DNA of 64,000 nucleotides, from contig CM065385.1 of NCBI GenBank assembly GCA_033060915.1, forward strand, positions 10,962,001-11,026,000. Reading direction: 5' to 3'. The notes under the pieces were generated by a model that saw only the letters and a list, made by a program, of their open reading frames with translations, did no database searches and was not told the origin of the DNA. The position numbers and the translations under genes were made by a program. This document shows, one piece after another, positions 35,201 through 46,016 of this stretch. The DNA is from Euryodendron excelsum (taxonomy: Eukaryota; Streptophyta; Magnoliopsida; Ericales; Pentaphylacaceae). Each line of letters starts with the position of its first letter. The stretch's first letter is position 1.

Positions 35201-37123
35201 GAAATTTATCAGTTGGACATATTGTTGTTTCACTCATGCATTCATGTCAGTCGGATATCCAATCATGATCTGATTAATTTACCAAAGCGTGTATTTTGTG
35301 ATCCAAAGCAAAAGAAAAATGCTGATTTCTGCTAACTGGAGCCCAAAGAATTGAGGTTTTTGCACAGCTGAAAGCATTACTTAATGAAAATAACCATGAT
35401 AGAAAATTTTGAAAAGGAACAAGAGAAAAGATCGAGCCACGAAGAATTTGTTAAGTATCCAGCATAGCAGCATTATGTTGTGGAAGCCGACGTGCCACAC
35501 CAACCATCCTTTGAAAGAGTCAGGAATCTGTACTTATAGATTGAGTAGAAGAGGCATCCCAACAAGGTTTTGTTTTGAGGGTAGCTACCAAAAGTCTCCT
35601 ATAGTCCAACACAAGCGACCAACAAATTTAAAGGGCAAGCACAAAGTCTTGAACCTTGACGACTATGATGAAGGAAATAACAGTAACAGCAGCAGCAGTA
35701 GCAGGAACCACAACAGCTGTCAGCAGTAGAACAACAATGAGATACAAAGGCTAAGTAAAAGAAAAACTAAAAATATCAGGCAATATCACAAGATCATAAA
35801 GAACTATACAGAAAATTTTCTGAAACTAAGCACTGTCCATGGATCTGAAACTGATGTCCACACAAGAAGAGCCATGAGGCCACATAAATATGCTATCATA
35901 CAAGGCCACAACTGTATAATTAACAACATAGAGAACTCCACAATTGAAGTAAGATAGCTAAAGCAATAAGCCGGGAATGAATCTTTGAGTTAACGAACAA
36001 TATCTGAAACCTAAAAGGAGATTCAGAAAGATTACAAGAAAGAAAATTTTCTGAAACTTTGTGAGACAGAGTTTACATTAACATAAGCAGAAAGATTTCA
36101 CCTTGCAATGAGGATCCCCAAATCATGAATGTCCTTTTGATAATGACAAATTCTCGCAGATTCCCTGACACAGAGCACTTTATCGAATTCTAAAGACCAG
36201 GCATAAAAAATTGGCCCAATGCAATTGGTGATGGTGTGTCAGTAATGAAATCCAGCAACAGGTTTGCAGTAATATAGAAACAGGCAGCAGAAAGAAATTA
36301 TTTGCATTTTTATTTTTCTGTGTCTGGGCGCTTCATTGAGGGTAATTAGCTTGTCAAGAAAAATAGTGAAATGCTTAGAGAAAGGAGAAACCAAAATGGA
36401 AGAAAATACAAAGGAAAAATCCCTTAAACAGTCTATCAGAGTTACTAATATAGGGACTCTACAAGACTACAACACAGCAGCAATAGCATGAAAGTTGTGT
36501 TCCATTGAAATTTTTAGCACATAAAGACATTGTCATCTAACTCAAATAAAGATGGGAAAGAGAAACAATGTTGAAGGAAAAGGCCTCCACCAGTCTTATC
36601 AGACTTAGTTATCTTCAGACCAACAGAAAGGCAGCCATTAGGTGATGTCCTTTCTTGAAAACTGTAATATGTGAAGATAATGTCATCTAACAGAAACAAA
36701 AAAAAGGAGAAACAAATGTGGATGGAAAAAGCCCTCCAACAGTCCATCATAGTAATATTGAGACCTATGAAAGGCAGCCAGTAGATAAACTGTATTTCAT
36801 TGAAACAGGAGTACATAATGACAATGTCATGTAACTAAAATTTGTAATCATTTTCAGCCCTTTATATGCTAAATTCCAAAGAAAGTTCCCTCCCCTGCTC
36901 TATTTCTCTCATAGCCGCAAACTTGGTCAGCACTACATGATAAAATAAAATTGATGGGCCAAGGATACAATTAGAAGGAAAAAAAAAATGAGGACTCTGC
37001 AACAAAAAGGTGTAAGTTGTGAAAATAAGAATTAAAAATAAAGGCAATAGCAAAAGATGTATCAGAATCTGGAATGACATAACAGTTCTGCAGACTTGTT
37101 AGACAGAAATATCTGTGTAGATC
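29200..37123. other. Low-copy region downstream of ATXR5 without a supported exon
   Basis: This 8-kb stretch lacks transposon hallmarks and looks like host sequence, but no reading frame shows a domain or splice pattern that I can defend. There is a (GA)n run at about 33127-33144, and two similar segments near 36600 and 36760 (both with GGCAGCCA) indicate a local duplication. Candidates such as 35409-35729 on plus and 30237-30443 on minus are short and of unknown type. It may include the 3' untranslated region of the ATXR5 gene, a non-coding transcript, or a decayed gene. Confidence 0.45.
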
Positions 37124-40100
37124 TTAGACAAAGTGATGTGTTGGGTATTCATGCTCGTATCCATTATAGTCATAATATAGCCTCTCCCCCTTAGCAATAT
37201 CACGAGTAGCAACCAAAAGGACCCGGCATTCACCATTTACACTGTACCTCACGCATTTAAGATTCTGCTTCTTCCTACCATCCCTGCACAAAATTGGACA
37301 GGTCTCAGGAACAACCGGCTTAAACATTCGCAAGTCTTAAAATTATCTTGATGCAAACAATAGAGAATTTTGTGACGTGGCTTCACTGGAGGTCAAGCTT
37401 AGTAACTTGAACTAAGAAGTACCAATATTAAAGTCGATCAAATGGATAAAATTATGATGGAAAGAAAAGCAGGGAGCATTTTTCAGGATAGAATATGGAC
37501 AGCATGAGATAGAATCCTCAAGCTTACAGAGTATGATTGTTAATTCCGTTAATAAAGCGTGCAATGTTTCCGCGTTTATCTGGGCAGATAACAAGGCTAT
37601 TAGATGGGCCCTTTGCTAGAAGAAGTGTCATCATACTATCACAATCATCATGTTCCCGATTCTTAATGTAATCCACATCGCCAGTATACTCTGTGATAAC
37701 TGTCATATCCTTTATAGGGCCATCAGCCTCTACAGTAAAACTGCAATAAAAAATAAAATAACAACAGAATAGATTCCATAATGCATGAACAACAAGAGTT
37801 AAAGAAAAAATTTGTAAAAGAATAAGTAAAAAGTTACCCTTCACGTGAATCGAAAACTACAAGAAGGGGAGGGCATTCGCCTCTTTTGTACATAGCTCTA
37901 CAATGTTCCAAGGTCTCGGCATCTTCTTTGGAGAGAATCTAATAGAGAACCATAAAGCAAAACCAGTACATAATGACTGAGAGAACTACAAATCAAAACT
38001 GAAGAGGAAATATTTCTGGATGGCAATTGAAAACAAATAACCAGTTTCAGGTGCAAACCTGCATGCCACCATTTTCAAACTTAGCTTGATTGGCAGATCT
38101 AGGAGCCATGCCAGGGAAGTAAGTGAGCTCATCACTAAATTCCATTTTCAATGCTATTAAAGCAGAAGCAAGGGAAGCCATTTGTTCTAGCCTTCGGGTA
38201 CGATCTTCTGTTGGAGTATATGGTAATAGTCTCCTCCTTTTCTTGTGCAAAACCAACATACTGGAACGTCTCCGACGTTTTCTAGTATCTAGAAGTGAAG
38301 CCAGATAAAACAATTGAGAGCCATCAATTGAAGATCACTGTAAGAAGTGAAGCCAGATAAAACAATTGAGAGCCATCAATTGAAGATCACTGTAAGAAGT
38401 GAAGCCAGATAAAACAATTGAGAGCCATCAATTGAAGATCACTATAAATAGAACGCATGTAAAACTCTAAGAGGGATTTCTAGAAAATTGTTCATAAGCT
38501 ACTCTACAAGATTGTGTGACCAATAGGGCCAATACTTGAAAGGGAATAATATGTAGACATGGAACAAATAAGAGTCAGCCAAATAGTTACCTACAAGGGT
38601 AAAATAAACAAAGCACATTTAAAGATAGTAAAATCTTGCAAGAGACAACCAAAACCTGTGAGATGACAGTTTGGAGAGTTTAACAATTGTAAAATCAACA
38701 ATCCTTCTTTTTTTTCCCAATTACCTTTTATAAGTAAGCATGTTAATAAAGGTGGAGGTAAAAATACAATTGAAGGCAAAACCAAGTTTACAATGGTCAA
38801 ACATCTCTTCTAAGTCTCACCCCCTACCTTTTCCTTATTCATGGAACAGCACCTATCCCCAGAGAATGATTGACCTCCCTCCAGCCTTCGCTGACAAAAA
38901 ACAATGATCCTCCACTTAGCAAAGTGAAGACAAAACCTTCTGCCCTAGGCTCCACCAGCTTGACCACCTCCCTACCATTTTCCTCGTTCAAACCACCCAC
39001 CGACAACTAACCGTTCTCTCCAATAGGCTCCCCACACTCTCTCTCCCTACATCCCCTCCTAGCTATGTCTCCAGACTAGCCTCACCCTTCCCCTCACATC
39101 TCCACACATTTTCAGGAGACCCACATGCAAACCCCTTTACTAGTTTCTCAGCAAAGCTCCATCATCCGGGAAGATGATCGACGATGCAGCCTCTCTGAGG
39201 CTCTAGGCCTATTGGGAAAATAGCTCAATACGCTCCCTAGGCTGCACATTCATAAGCCCATCCCTCTAGGCAGCACATCCTTCTAGGCCGGCTTTTTGGT
39301 AAGCCTGCCTTAGGCCTAGCTGCCTCATGACCTCTATATGGCCTTGATTTTCATTACATGGTTTCCAACTTGGGCCTCCATGTTGCCTCCACAACTGGGC
39401 TCCAACATCTTAACTCACGTAATCCACATGAACCACAACATTATTACACTTTCAGGCTGAAATCTGGGTTAGGCATAGAACCATGTGGCACAAATCTGCT
39501 CAAGCTCATATTGTGCCTCCAGACTATATAACACCGTAAAATTTGAAACCACGATCGTTGTCTCCACCCGCCATTTGTCCCACCCCCTCTATACCCTAAT
39601 GTTGGAGTCCCACACCCCTTGCATTGCTGGCTGCCACCTCCTTTTTCATCAAACCCCTCCCTTCTATAATAAAGACCTCTTCCCCCTAACCCCCTACTGC
39701 AAACAATTTTAAATGTGACTGAGGCCTCGATTCAACTCACAAAGGCATCTTGAACATGGATGGACCCACCTCAATGCTCACTCTCACCGAAATCCCACCA
39801 GCCAATTCCTAGCACACAAATCAAAGTCCTTAGCTCAACCCACGAACCCACGAAGGCATTTGAACCTAGACAGACCCACCTCAATCTTACTTTCACTAAA
39901 TCCCACCATTGATTCCTCGGACGTAGATCCTTATCCAACTGAAGTGATAATGTCTTGCATAAATTTATTTACTTCGATGAAGACCCCACATGCATCCTCG
40001 ATGGCCTTAAACACAAATTTAGATGCTAATACACAAACAGAACACATAGGTAGCAAATTCAAATTTGCACAAAACACGTGTGTTGTATTATGACAAAAAT

Positions 40101-42365
40101 GCCGGACCACAACCATACCTCCCATACCCAGCTAGTTTGTGTCCTGATTTCATTTTTTATGTTTTATCTTTCATCTCTAGTTTCATCCTTCCCTCATACA
40201 TTTGCAAGAAACAGGAATTAAATTAATCATTCAAACAAAATTACATCAGGTAGATGGTATATTTTGTTTACTCTATTGATCCGTCTGGTTGTTTTCATTG
40301 ATTCAATAGGAAATCATGATACTAGTTGCTCAGTCGCTGCAGATGGGGCCACTAAGCCTTGGTTGCAACATATCATGTAAATGAAATTGCAAGAAAAATT
40401 TAGAAACAATAAGAAACCAAATGGGTCCATTAAGTAAGCAAAAACTACCATTTAACACACAAGTTTGTCTGAAAGATTAAAGCTGGCATTCCCAAGGTAA
40501 ATACAATCGCAAGACAGCAAGAGAGACAGAGGGAGGAGGGGACAGGTAGAAATTGCAGTAATAGAGCTATTAGCATTTTTGAAGGGAAGAAAACAAGAAT
40601 GTCTAGGATGTGAATGTGATTGCATGCATGTGTTAAAGAAGAAGACCCCATATTTTTGACGTCTTTCCTTTCTTTGGTTTTATTGCAATTTTTCTTTCTT
40701 AGGTTTGATTGCAATCTTCCCAAATCACATTATGCGACCTGTGAATTGCAACTTGTCCCATTGTTTTGGGACAAATACTACATGGACAATGTTTCGGGTA
40801 AGAGAGGTATTAACTAGATTCCTTTTGGCATGAGGGTTTAGATTACCCCAAGCATATAACTAATAACAGGTCTTGATGACTTCCTACCAATTTCCACAGA
40901 TACCATCATGCTTGGACAATTTCTATTTTTAAAATGCACTTCCCCAATGACAACATTCTCTCTCTCTCTCTCTCTCTCTCTCCACCCCACTTTATGTTGG
41001 TGACTGAATTTCACACGCATAATACACTCATCCTTTAATCAAGTATTAGAATTCAAGTCATATTTATAATTGCCTTTTCAACATGAGCCTATGGTGTCAT
41101 TACGAAGATATTAGATGTGATCAGTGTTAAATATTTCCTGTATAGGGTAATAGTCATCTGCGGACACTTCTACATAAATGTAAGTACTGTTTTTGAATAC
41201 TTGTAGAACACAGAACACCAGACCCTTAAAGAACCCAACAAGGTGATCTTAAATTTCATTTTCCTTAGCTACACAACATGGTTAATATTCCCATGGATTC
41301 TTTGCAGCAAATTGAACATTGCAAGCCCATAACATCCATGAGCTTAATAAGCATCAATATCTCATAATGTAGTAGCATCTCACAAACTTCCTCAAATAAA
41401 TTGTTATCATATCTATAATATTTTATAAGATTATTTGTCTCACAATTTTCTTCTAATACATTGTCATCTCAAAAACCTTCCTTTTTCTTATTTTTTGATC
41501 TTCATACCAATGGAAAATCAGAAGTTCATGTCTAGAAGATGGTTGGGGGTTACCAATATTATAGATGTCATAAATATCTTTAAAGAAAAGATAAATAAAG
41601 AAATAGTAAAATAAAAAATTTTAATTTTGAAATTTCAATTCAATGATCATTGTAAAAAGTTGAAAAGAAGTCTAATACAAATGATAAAATAATAAAAAAT
41701 GACTATAATTTCTCACAATTATACAATCATAACAGATATTAGAATAGTTAAGTAATAACATGATCATAACAACTAAGAATAACAATCACCTTGAGAAGAT
41801 GGACAAGCCTCAGCTGAATCGGAACATTTTTTAATGCGGAAAAAATCAATTATCTTTGTCTGGGGAAAACCTGAAAAGACAAAACATGAATTGTCCCCAA
41901 CATTACGCTATACATTCAAATATACACACATGCATATAGATATAGATATATTTATATATATGTGCATACAGATGTATATAAACACAACGCAAAACGAGAA
42001 CAGGCAAAGGGAATGGAACGGGAATTCGTACGTTTGACAGGTGGATGGTCGGAGCAGCAAGGGCAATACCACGATCCAATGGGGATGCGGACGACGATTG
42101 GCCGGAGGCAGAGCATGTGGTATCCCCTGTCACAATGGTCGCAAAGGAGCAGCTCGTCGGTGCGGTCGCCGGAGCCGCATTGCTCGCAGACGACGTGGCT
42201 GTAGTCGTCGCGCTCGATCACGGTGTACTTGGCCGTCCTCATGATCTCCTCCATTGACCTCCATTTCCTCGGACGTGGCGACTGCGGTGGCGGCGACTGG
42301 GCTCGCGGGCGGACTGGGAAGACCTTCTGCGCCGCCCGCCCCGCCGGTGAGCTCGACGGAGCCAT
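37124..42365 (-). CDS. ATXR5: ATXR5-type histone H3K27 monomethyltransferase (PHD + PIP box + SET)
   Basis: The enzyme monomethylates lysine 27 of histone H3 in the nucleus, working with the replication machinery to keep heterochromatin silent. Exons on the minus strand are 42365-42032, 41870-41790, 38288-38059, 37938-37838, 37740-37528 and 37283-37124. All junctions are GT-AG, phases agree, and the product is 372 residues, usual for the family. The ATG at 42365 has context ACCAATGGC; upstream in-frame codons lack an ATG. Residues 58-104 form a C4HC3 PHD finger (CEQC, CDHC, H83, CPCC). QTKIIDFF (115-122) is a canonical PCNA-interacting box. A basic stretch follows (around 142-158). The SET domain has RFINGINN (310-317) and GERLYYDYN (352-360) and ends THHFV. 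The PHD and linker sequences resemble ATXR5 more than ATXR6. Intron 2 is 3.5 kb, the others 97-244 bp. No damage is seen; it is the only intact gene here. Confidence 0.95.
38291..38446. repeat. Three tandem 52-bp copies at the 3' end of ATXR5 intron 2
   Basis: AGAAGTGAAGCCAGATAAAA starts at 38291, 38343 and 38395, giving three nearly identical 52-bp units. On the gene's strand each unit supplies a pyrimidine-rich TTGTTTTATCTGGCTTCACT tract. The real acceptor of exon 3 (TTCTAG before 38288) lies directly after the first unit, and the other units end in TTACAG. The unit length is not a multiple of three. Confidence 0.95.
38815..40140. other. C-rich segment inside ATXR5 intron 2
   Basis: This part of intron 2 is clearly richer in C on the plus strand than the rest of the intron, with many CCACC and CTCCC phrases. 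It includes an imperfect duplication of about 115 bp (GACCCACCTCAAT near 39761 and 39870). It looks like an old insertion, perhaps a decayed retroelement, but I recognise no protein motif on either strand. Confidence 0.5.
40957..40982. repeat. (CT)n microsatellite in ATXR5 intron 2
   Basis: An uninterrupted CT run of about 26 bases on the plus strand, AG on the gene's strand. Confidence 0.9.
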
Positions 42366-42491
42366 TGGTTGCGGGGACAAAATGGGAATATATACAATTA
42401 TCCGAGGGTTGATTTGGATTTTAACGGGAATTTTTTACTGATGCTGTACTTTAATGGTTGTTGTGGTTGCAGAGACTGTAAGAAGGAATGG

Positions 42492-42531
<40 letters not shown>

Positions 42532-42700
42532 GGGGTCGCGGGGAATTGGACAAGGGGCTGGCGGTAGCTACGTTACGCTGAGGTGGTGAGAGTTCTTTGG
42601 TGGGGGCTAAGATGCGCACCGTGCGCGCGGAACGCGATGTGCGCACCTCCCGAAATAAGCGGTGTTTCATTGGCTTTTAACCGTTTGGACTTTGGTTTTG
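42366..42700 (-). promoter_or_regulatory. ATXR5 upstream region: (CT)n leader, CCAAT box, MSA-like motif
   Basis: On the gene's strand a (CT)n tract (42496-42530) lies about 130 bp before the ATG, typical of plant leaders. A CCAAT box (GCCAATG) is at 42669-42675. CCAAACGGTTAA, at 42677-42688, differs from the mitosis-specific activator consensus YCYAACGGYYA at one position. The block from 42595 to 42650 is GC-rich with several CGCGC and TGCGCA phrases. TATATAT about 25 bp before the ATG is too close to be an ordinary TATA box unless the leader is very short. Cell-cycle control would suit this gene, but it is inference. Confidence 0.45.
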
Positions 42701-43562
42701 ATTGAAGGGTAAGATCCGTCCATTGTGATTTTGGTAATTTTAAAGTGGTAAAAATTTGAACGGAAAATAATAATTTATCCTCTATATCTAGGTTATAAAC
42801 ACCTCCTCTATTTCTATAAAAGTTTTACGCATCATAATTTAATTTTGTATTTCATAATTAAATTCTTGATGGATCAAAATGACATTTGTGTCCTCAAATT
42901 TTTTTCTTAATTTTTTTGTCCTGTATTGCTCACATTTTTCTTCTCCCCCCAAAAAAAAAAACACTAATCTCTCACGGTTGCCAGTTGGCACCAAATGCTA
43001 CCATTGCAGATGACAAATTTGTCCTAAAAACTCGAACTCTGTTTTACTCTCTCCCTAATAGGTAAGTTTTGAAATATGAATAAACAGAGTACGGCGGTAC
43101 ATCAGGAAAAAGAAATATAACTTGATGCCAATTTGAAACAAGGTAGGGTTTAAGTCTTTCACCCCCACCTCTCCTCTGATTATATTATAAAATTGTTAAA
43201 TACTCTAATTATATTTTAATAATACAAAATATTTTTTGATATACAAACGTAAATGTTAAGTTTAATGTTACTTCTAATTTTGGAGAGTTAACCTCTTTTT
43301 TTTTTTACTTTTTTATTGTTTGTATTTTTATAATTTGCATTATTTTTGTTGTTAGAGAATTATTTTTATTTTAAAATTTTATACAAGCTTAACTCGAATC
43401 CAAATCAGCTTAAGTAGAATTGAAACATAGTGAGAAAGGTCAACTCATCAAAAATTTGAAATGAAACATGAGAAAGAAACATTTTTATTAAAACAAAATA
43501 AAGTGTAATTTGTATCAAACCTGCGACTCCTAACTACTATCACTAGTAATGGCAATCAAAGC

Positions 43563-43611
<49 letters not shown>

Positions 43612-44193
43612 CATATAACACTCACGAACTTTTTCTTTTCTTTCTAATAAAAACCGTCACCGCCCCAACACAATCCACCATTGTCGCATCATTCGTCATC
43701 GTCCAGGCCTCTCAATAGCTACAAAGCGGTTGATGATTATCACTTTCAAACAAATTCATGACACCCCCATATCTACAAATTTATTTGCTCAAAAATCAAA
43801 TCCAATTTATATACACATGTATTTATGCATCCATCTACTCTAGAAAATATTGGTTACATTATATCACGCCTACATAAGGGTGTAGTATAATAGACTAATA
43901 AGACATAGTTAAATTACCTTTAGATTATAAGATCATGGCCCCATTATTTTACAAAATTTCACTTTGACGCTATAGAGTTTGAGCATTTTATGGTGAGAAA
44001 GTGTATATTAGCCTGTCAAATTTTAAAACTTTTACTTTGGCCTTTCAAAATTTAAGAGCTTTTACCTTAACCCTTTTCAACAAAATTCATAGTTTCATCC
44101 TTGCACATAGTCCAAGTTGTTTTTCATATACTATGCTCAGTAAAATCCAACACCATTAGCATTGTGGAATTCATTGTTTTCCTTTGACACTTT
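42701..44193. other. Intergenic AT-rich sequence
   Basis: No gene is seen. It contains a compound (CT)n(AT)n microsatellite at 43563-43606 and AT-rich non-repetitive sequence. Confidence 0.55.
43563..43606. repeat. Compound (CT)n(AT)n microsatellite
   Basis: About 12 CT units run directly into about 9 AT units. Confidence 0.93.
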
Positions 44194-44202
44194 TGAAATT
44201 AT

Positions 44203-44708
44203 GATTAATTATAAGTACATTCTTTGAACTATGATTTAATATCATTAGGTTTCTATAAACTCTAAAACGTAATAAATTAATTTCCTAAATTACCAATCTG
44301 TATCGATCAACCCATTCTATTAGCAATCAATTAAGAGAGTAGATAAAAAATTATCATGTAATTTGCACATATTTACAAAAGTTTATTTTATTCTTAAATT
44401 ATATTATCTTTTTGTAATAATTGTCTAATAACTGAAATACCTCTTATTTTGCCTCTATATTTACCTGTCATTTCAAGAGATATTTCAATAACTAAGATAT
44501 TATTATAACAAAAGAAAATCAATTTAGGTATTTTGTTAACCTGTATAGGTTAAATAACAATTTTTATTTATTCTCCTAACGGATTGCTAATAAAGGGATT
44601 GATTGATAAACCTTAGTAGTTCAGGAGGTCAACTTGTTGTATTTTAGAATTTAAGAAGGCATAGTGATACTAAGTCATAATTTAGGAGGTGTGTTTGTAG
44701 TTAACCCT
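44203..44708. mobile_element. MULE-like MITE, about 506 bp
   Basis: The left arm (GATTAATTATAAGTAC...) pairs with the reverse complement of the right arm (AGGGTTAACTACAAAC...) over about 135 bp. Shared internal phrases include AACTATGATTTAATATCA- and TTAGCAATC-like sequence. The candidate 9-bp duplications are TGAAATTAT (44194-44202) and TAAAATTAT (44709-44717), with one mismatch. There is no coding capacity. Confidence 0.75.
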
Positions 44709-44717
44709 TAAAATTAT

Positions 44718-46016
44718 TAATCAAAATAAAAAAAAATTTTATTTAAAATGAAAGGATCATAAATAACCTCACCAATTTTACGAAAAATATGCATACAAAG
44801 TATGATTGTATAGAATTTCTTAAAACGAATTTTTATTATAAGAAGTTTGTTTGTATAGCATTTCTTTAAACCAATTTCTATCACTCTTCAAACCCCCCAA
44901 CTTTTTGAGGAATGCGCAAGCCTCAATATTGATGCACTTACAGCACCTTCATCACGTTAAGGATTCAAACCCCAACAACCACCCCTCTCTTAAGGGCCAT
45001 CGTTAATAATCAATTCAATCCTTGTGCAAGACAATGATTCTCGGAAGTCAGATTCACAAATTTCTTTAAACCGCTAAAGCTTGCACTCATGTATTGCTAG
45101 GCATGTTTCTACGTTCCAATTCATATAACAACAATCCCATATAATTTTTATGATTTTTCAAAAATTTAGCATGCTCAAAAAAAAATTTATATATATATAT
45201 ATAATTACATATATTCATCTGAAAAACACATCCATGATCCCATAAATCACATCAATTTTGAAGTAAATTCCATATGAAATATTCACTATTCTCAAAATGA
45301 TATTTCAAGATATTAGGATATATTTCGAACAAACCGCTTACTTTAACAAGCCACTTGCCTAGCATATACATGCAAATACTAGAACAAACCACTTGCCTAG
45401 CAGGTGTCCCATGCACCCAGGCCCACAAGCATGAGTGATAATTTTGACCATTCACTTTAATTTTTCTCAACACAAAATTTAATTAGTAATTTTACTTAGT
45501 CCCCTTGTAATTTACTTAAAAAAAATTAAAAAACACCCTCTAGTTGAGACTAAATTAATTAAAGTAGTCACAACAAAAGAAGGCACCTGTGAACCCATGC
45601 AAATACATACATTGATTGTTGGATTGTTTTTATTTTTATTTTTATGGGTTTTGATTTCGGTTTTTTTATTTGTGGTAGTTCATACATGGTTACTGTGCAT
45701 GAAACTTTTCCACACAAGTTGTATGTTGTCGATCTGAGACTTAAACGATGGAGTGCTTTGTTGTACTACAAGATCACCAGAGGTGAGCACTGGAATATAG
45801 AAACAGAGAATAAAGTCTTAGCCAATGTGGGAGCATCTACCTCTCTTTGATTTATAGTGTTTCACCAGTCTTCTTGGTTGCAAACCAATTAATTAGGCTT
45901 GTCCCCCACATCAGATAGTCATGGACCATTATCATGCTAGTGAGGTATGATTCCTAACTTTGGGCACAAGTTCAACCCAACTCCCTACTTCTTGAGAGTT
46001 AAGCTGAAGTGGGGTC
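44718..46016. other. Intergenic sequence, no gene seen
   Basis: AT-rich sequence. The short open frames at 45252-45473 and 45644-45850 match nothing I recognise. A short phrase, CCACTTGCCTAGCA, is repeated near 45350 and 45390. The last five bases, GGGTC at 46012-46016, form the left target duplication of the next LTR. Confidence 0.45.

Noticed and set aside
42398..42670. 90-residue minus-strand open frame upstream of ATXR5
   Set aside because: Made largely of the (CT)n leader repeat (SLSLSL); not conserved in any way I recognise. It could be an upstream ORF only if transcription starts above 42670.
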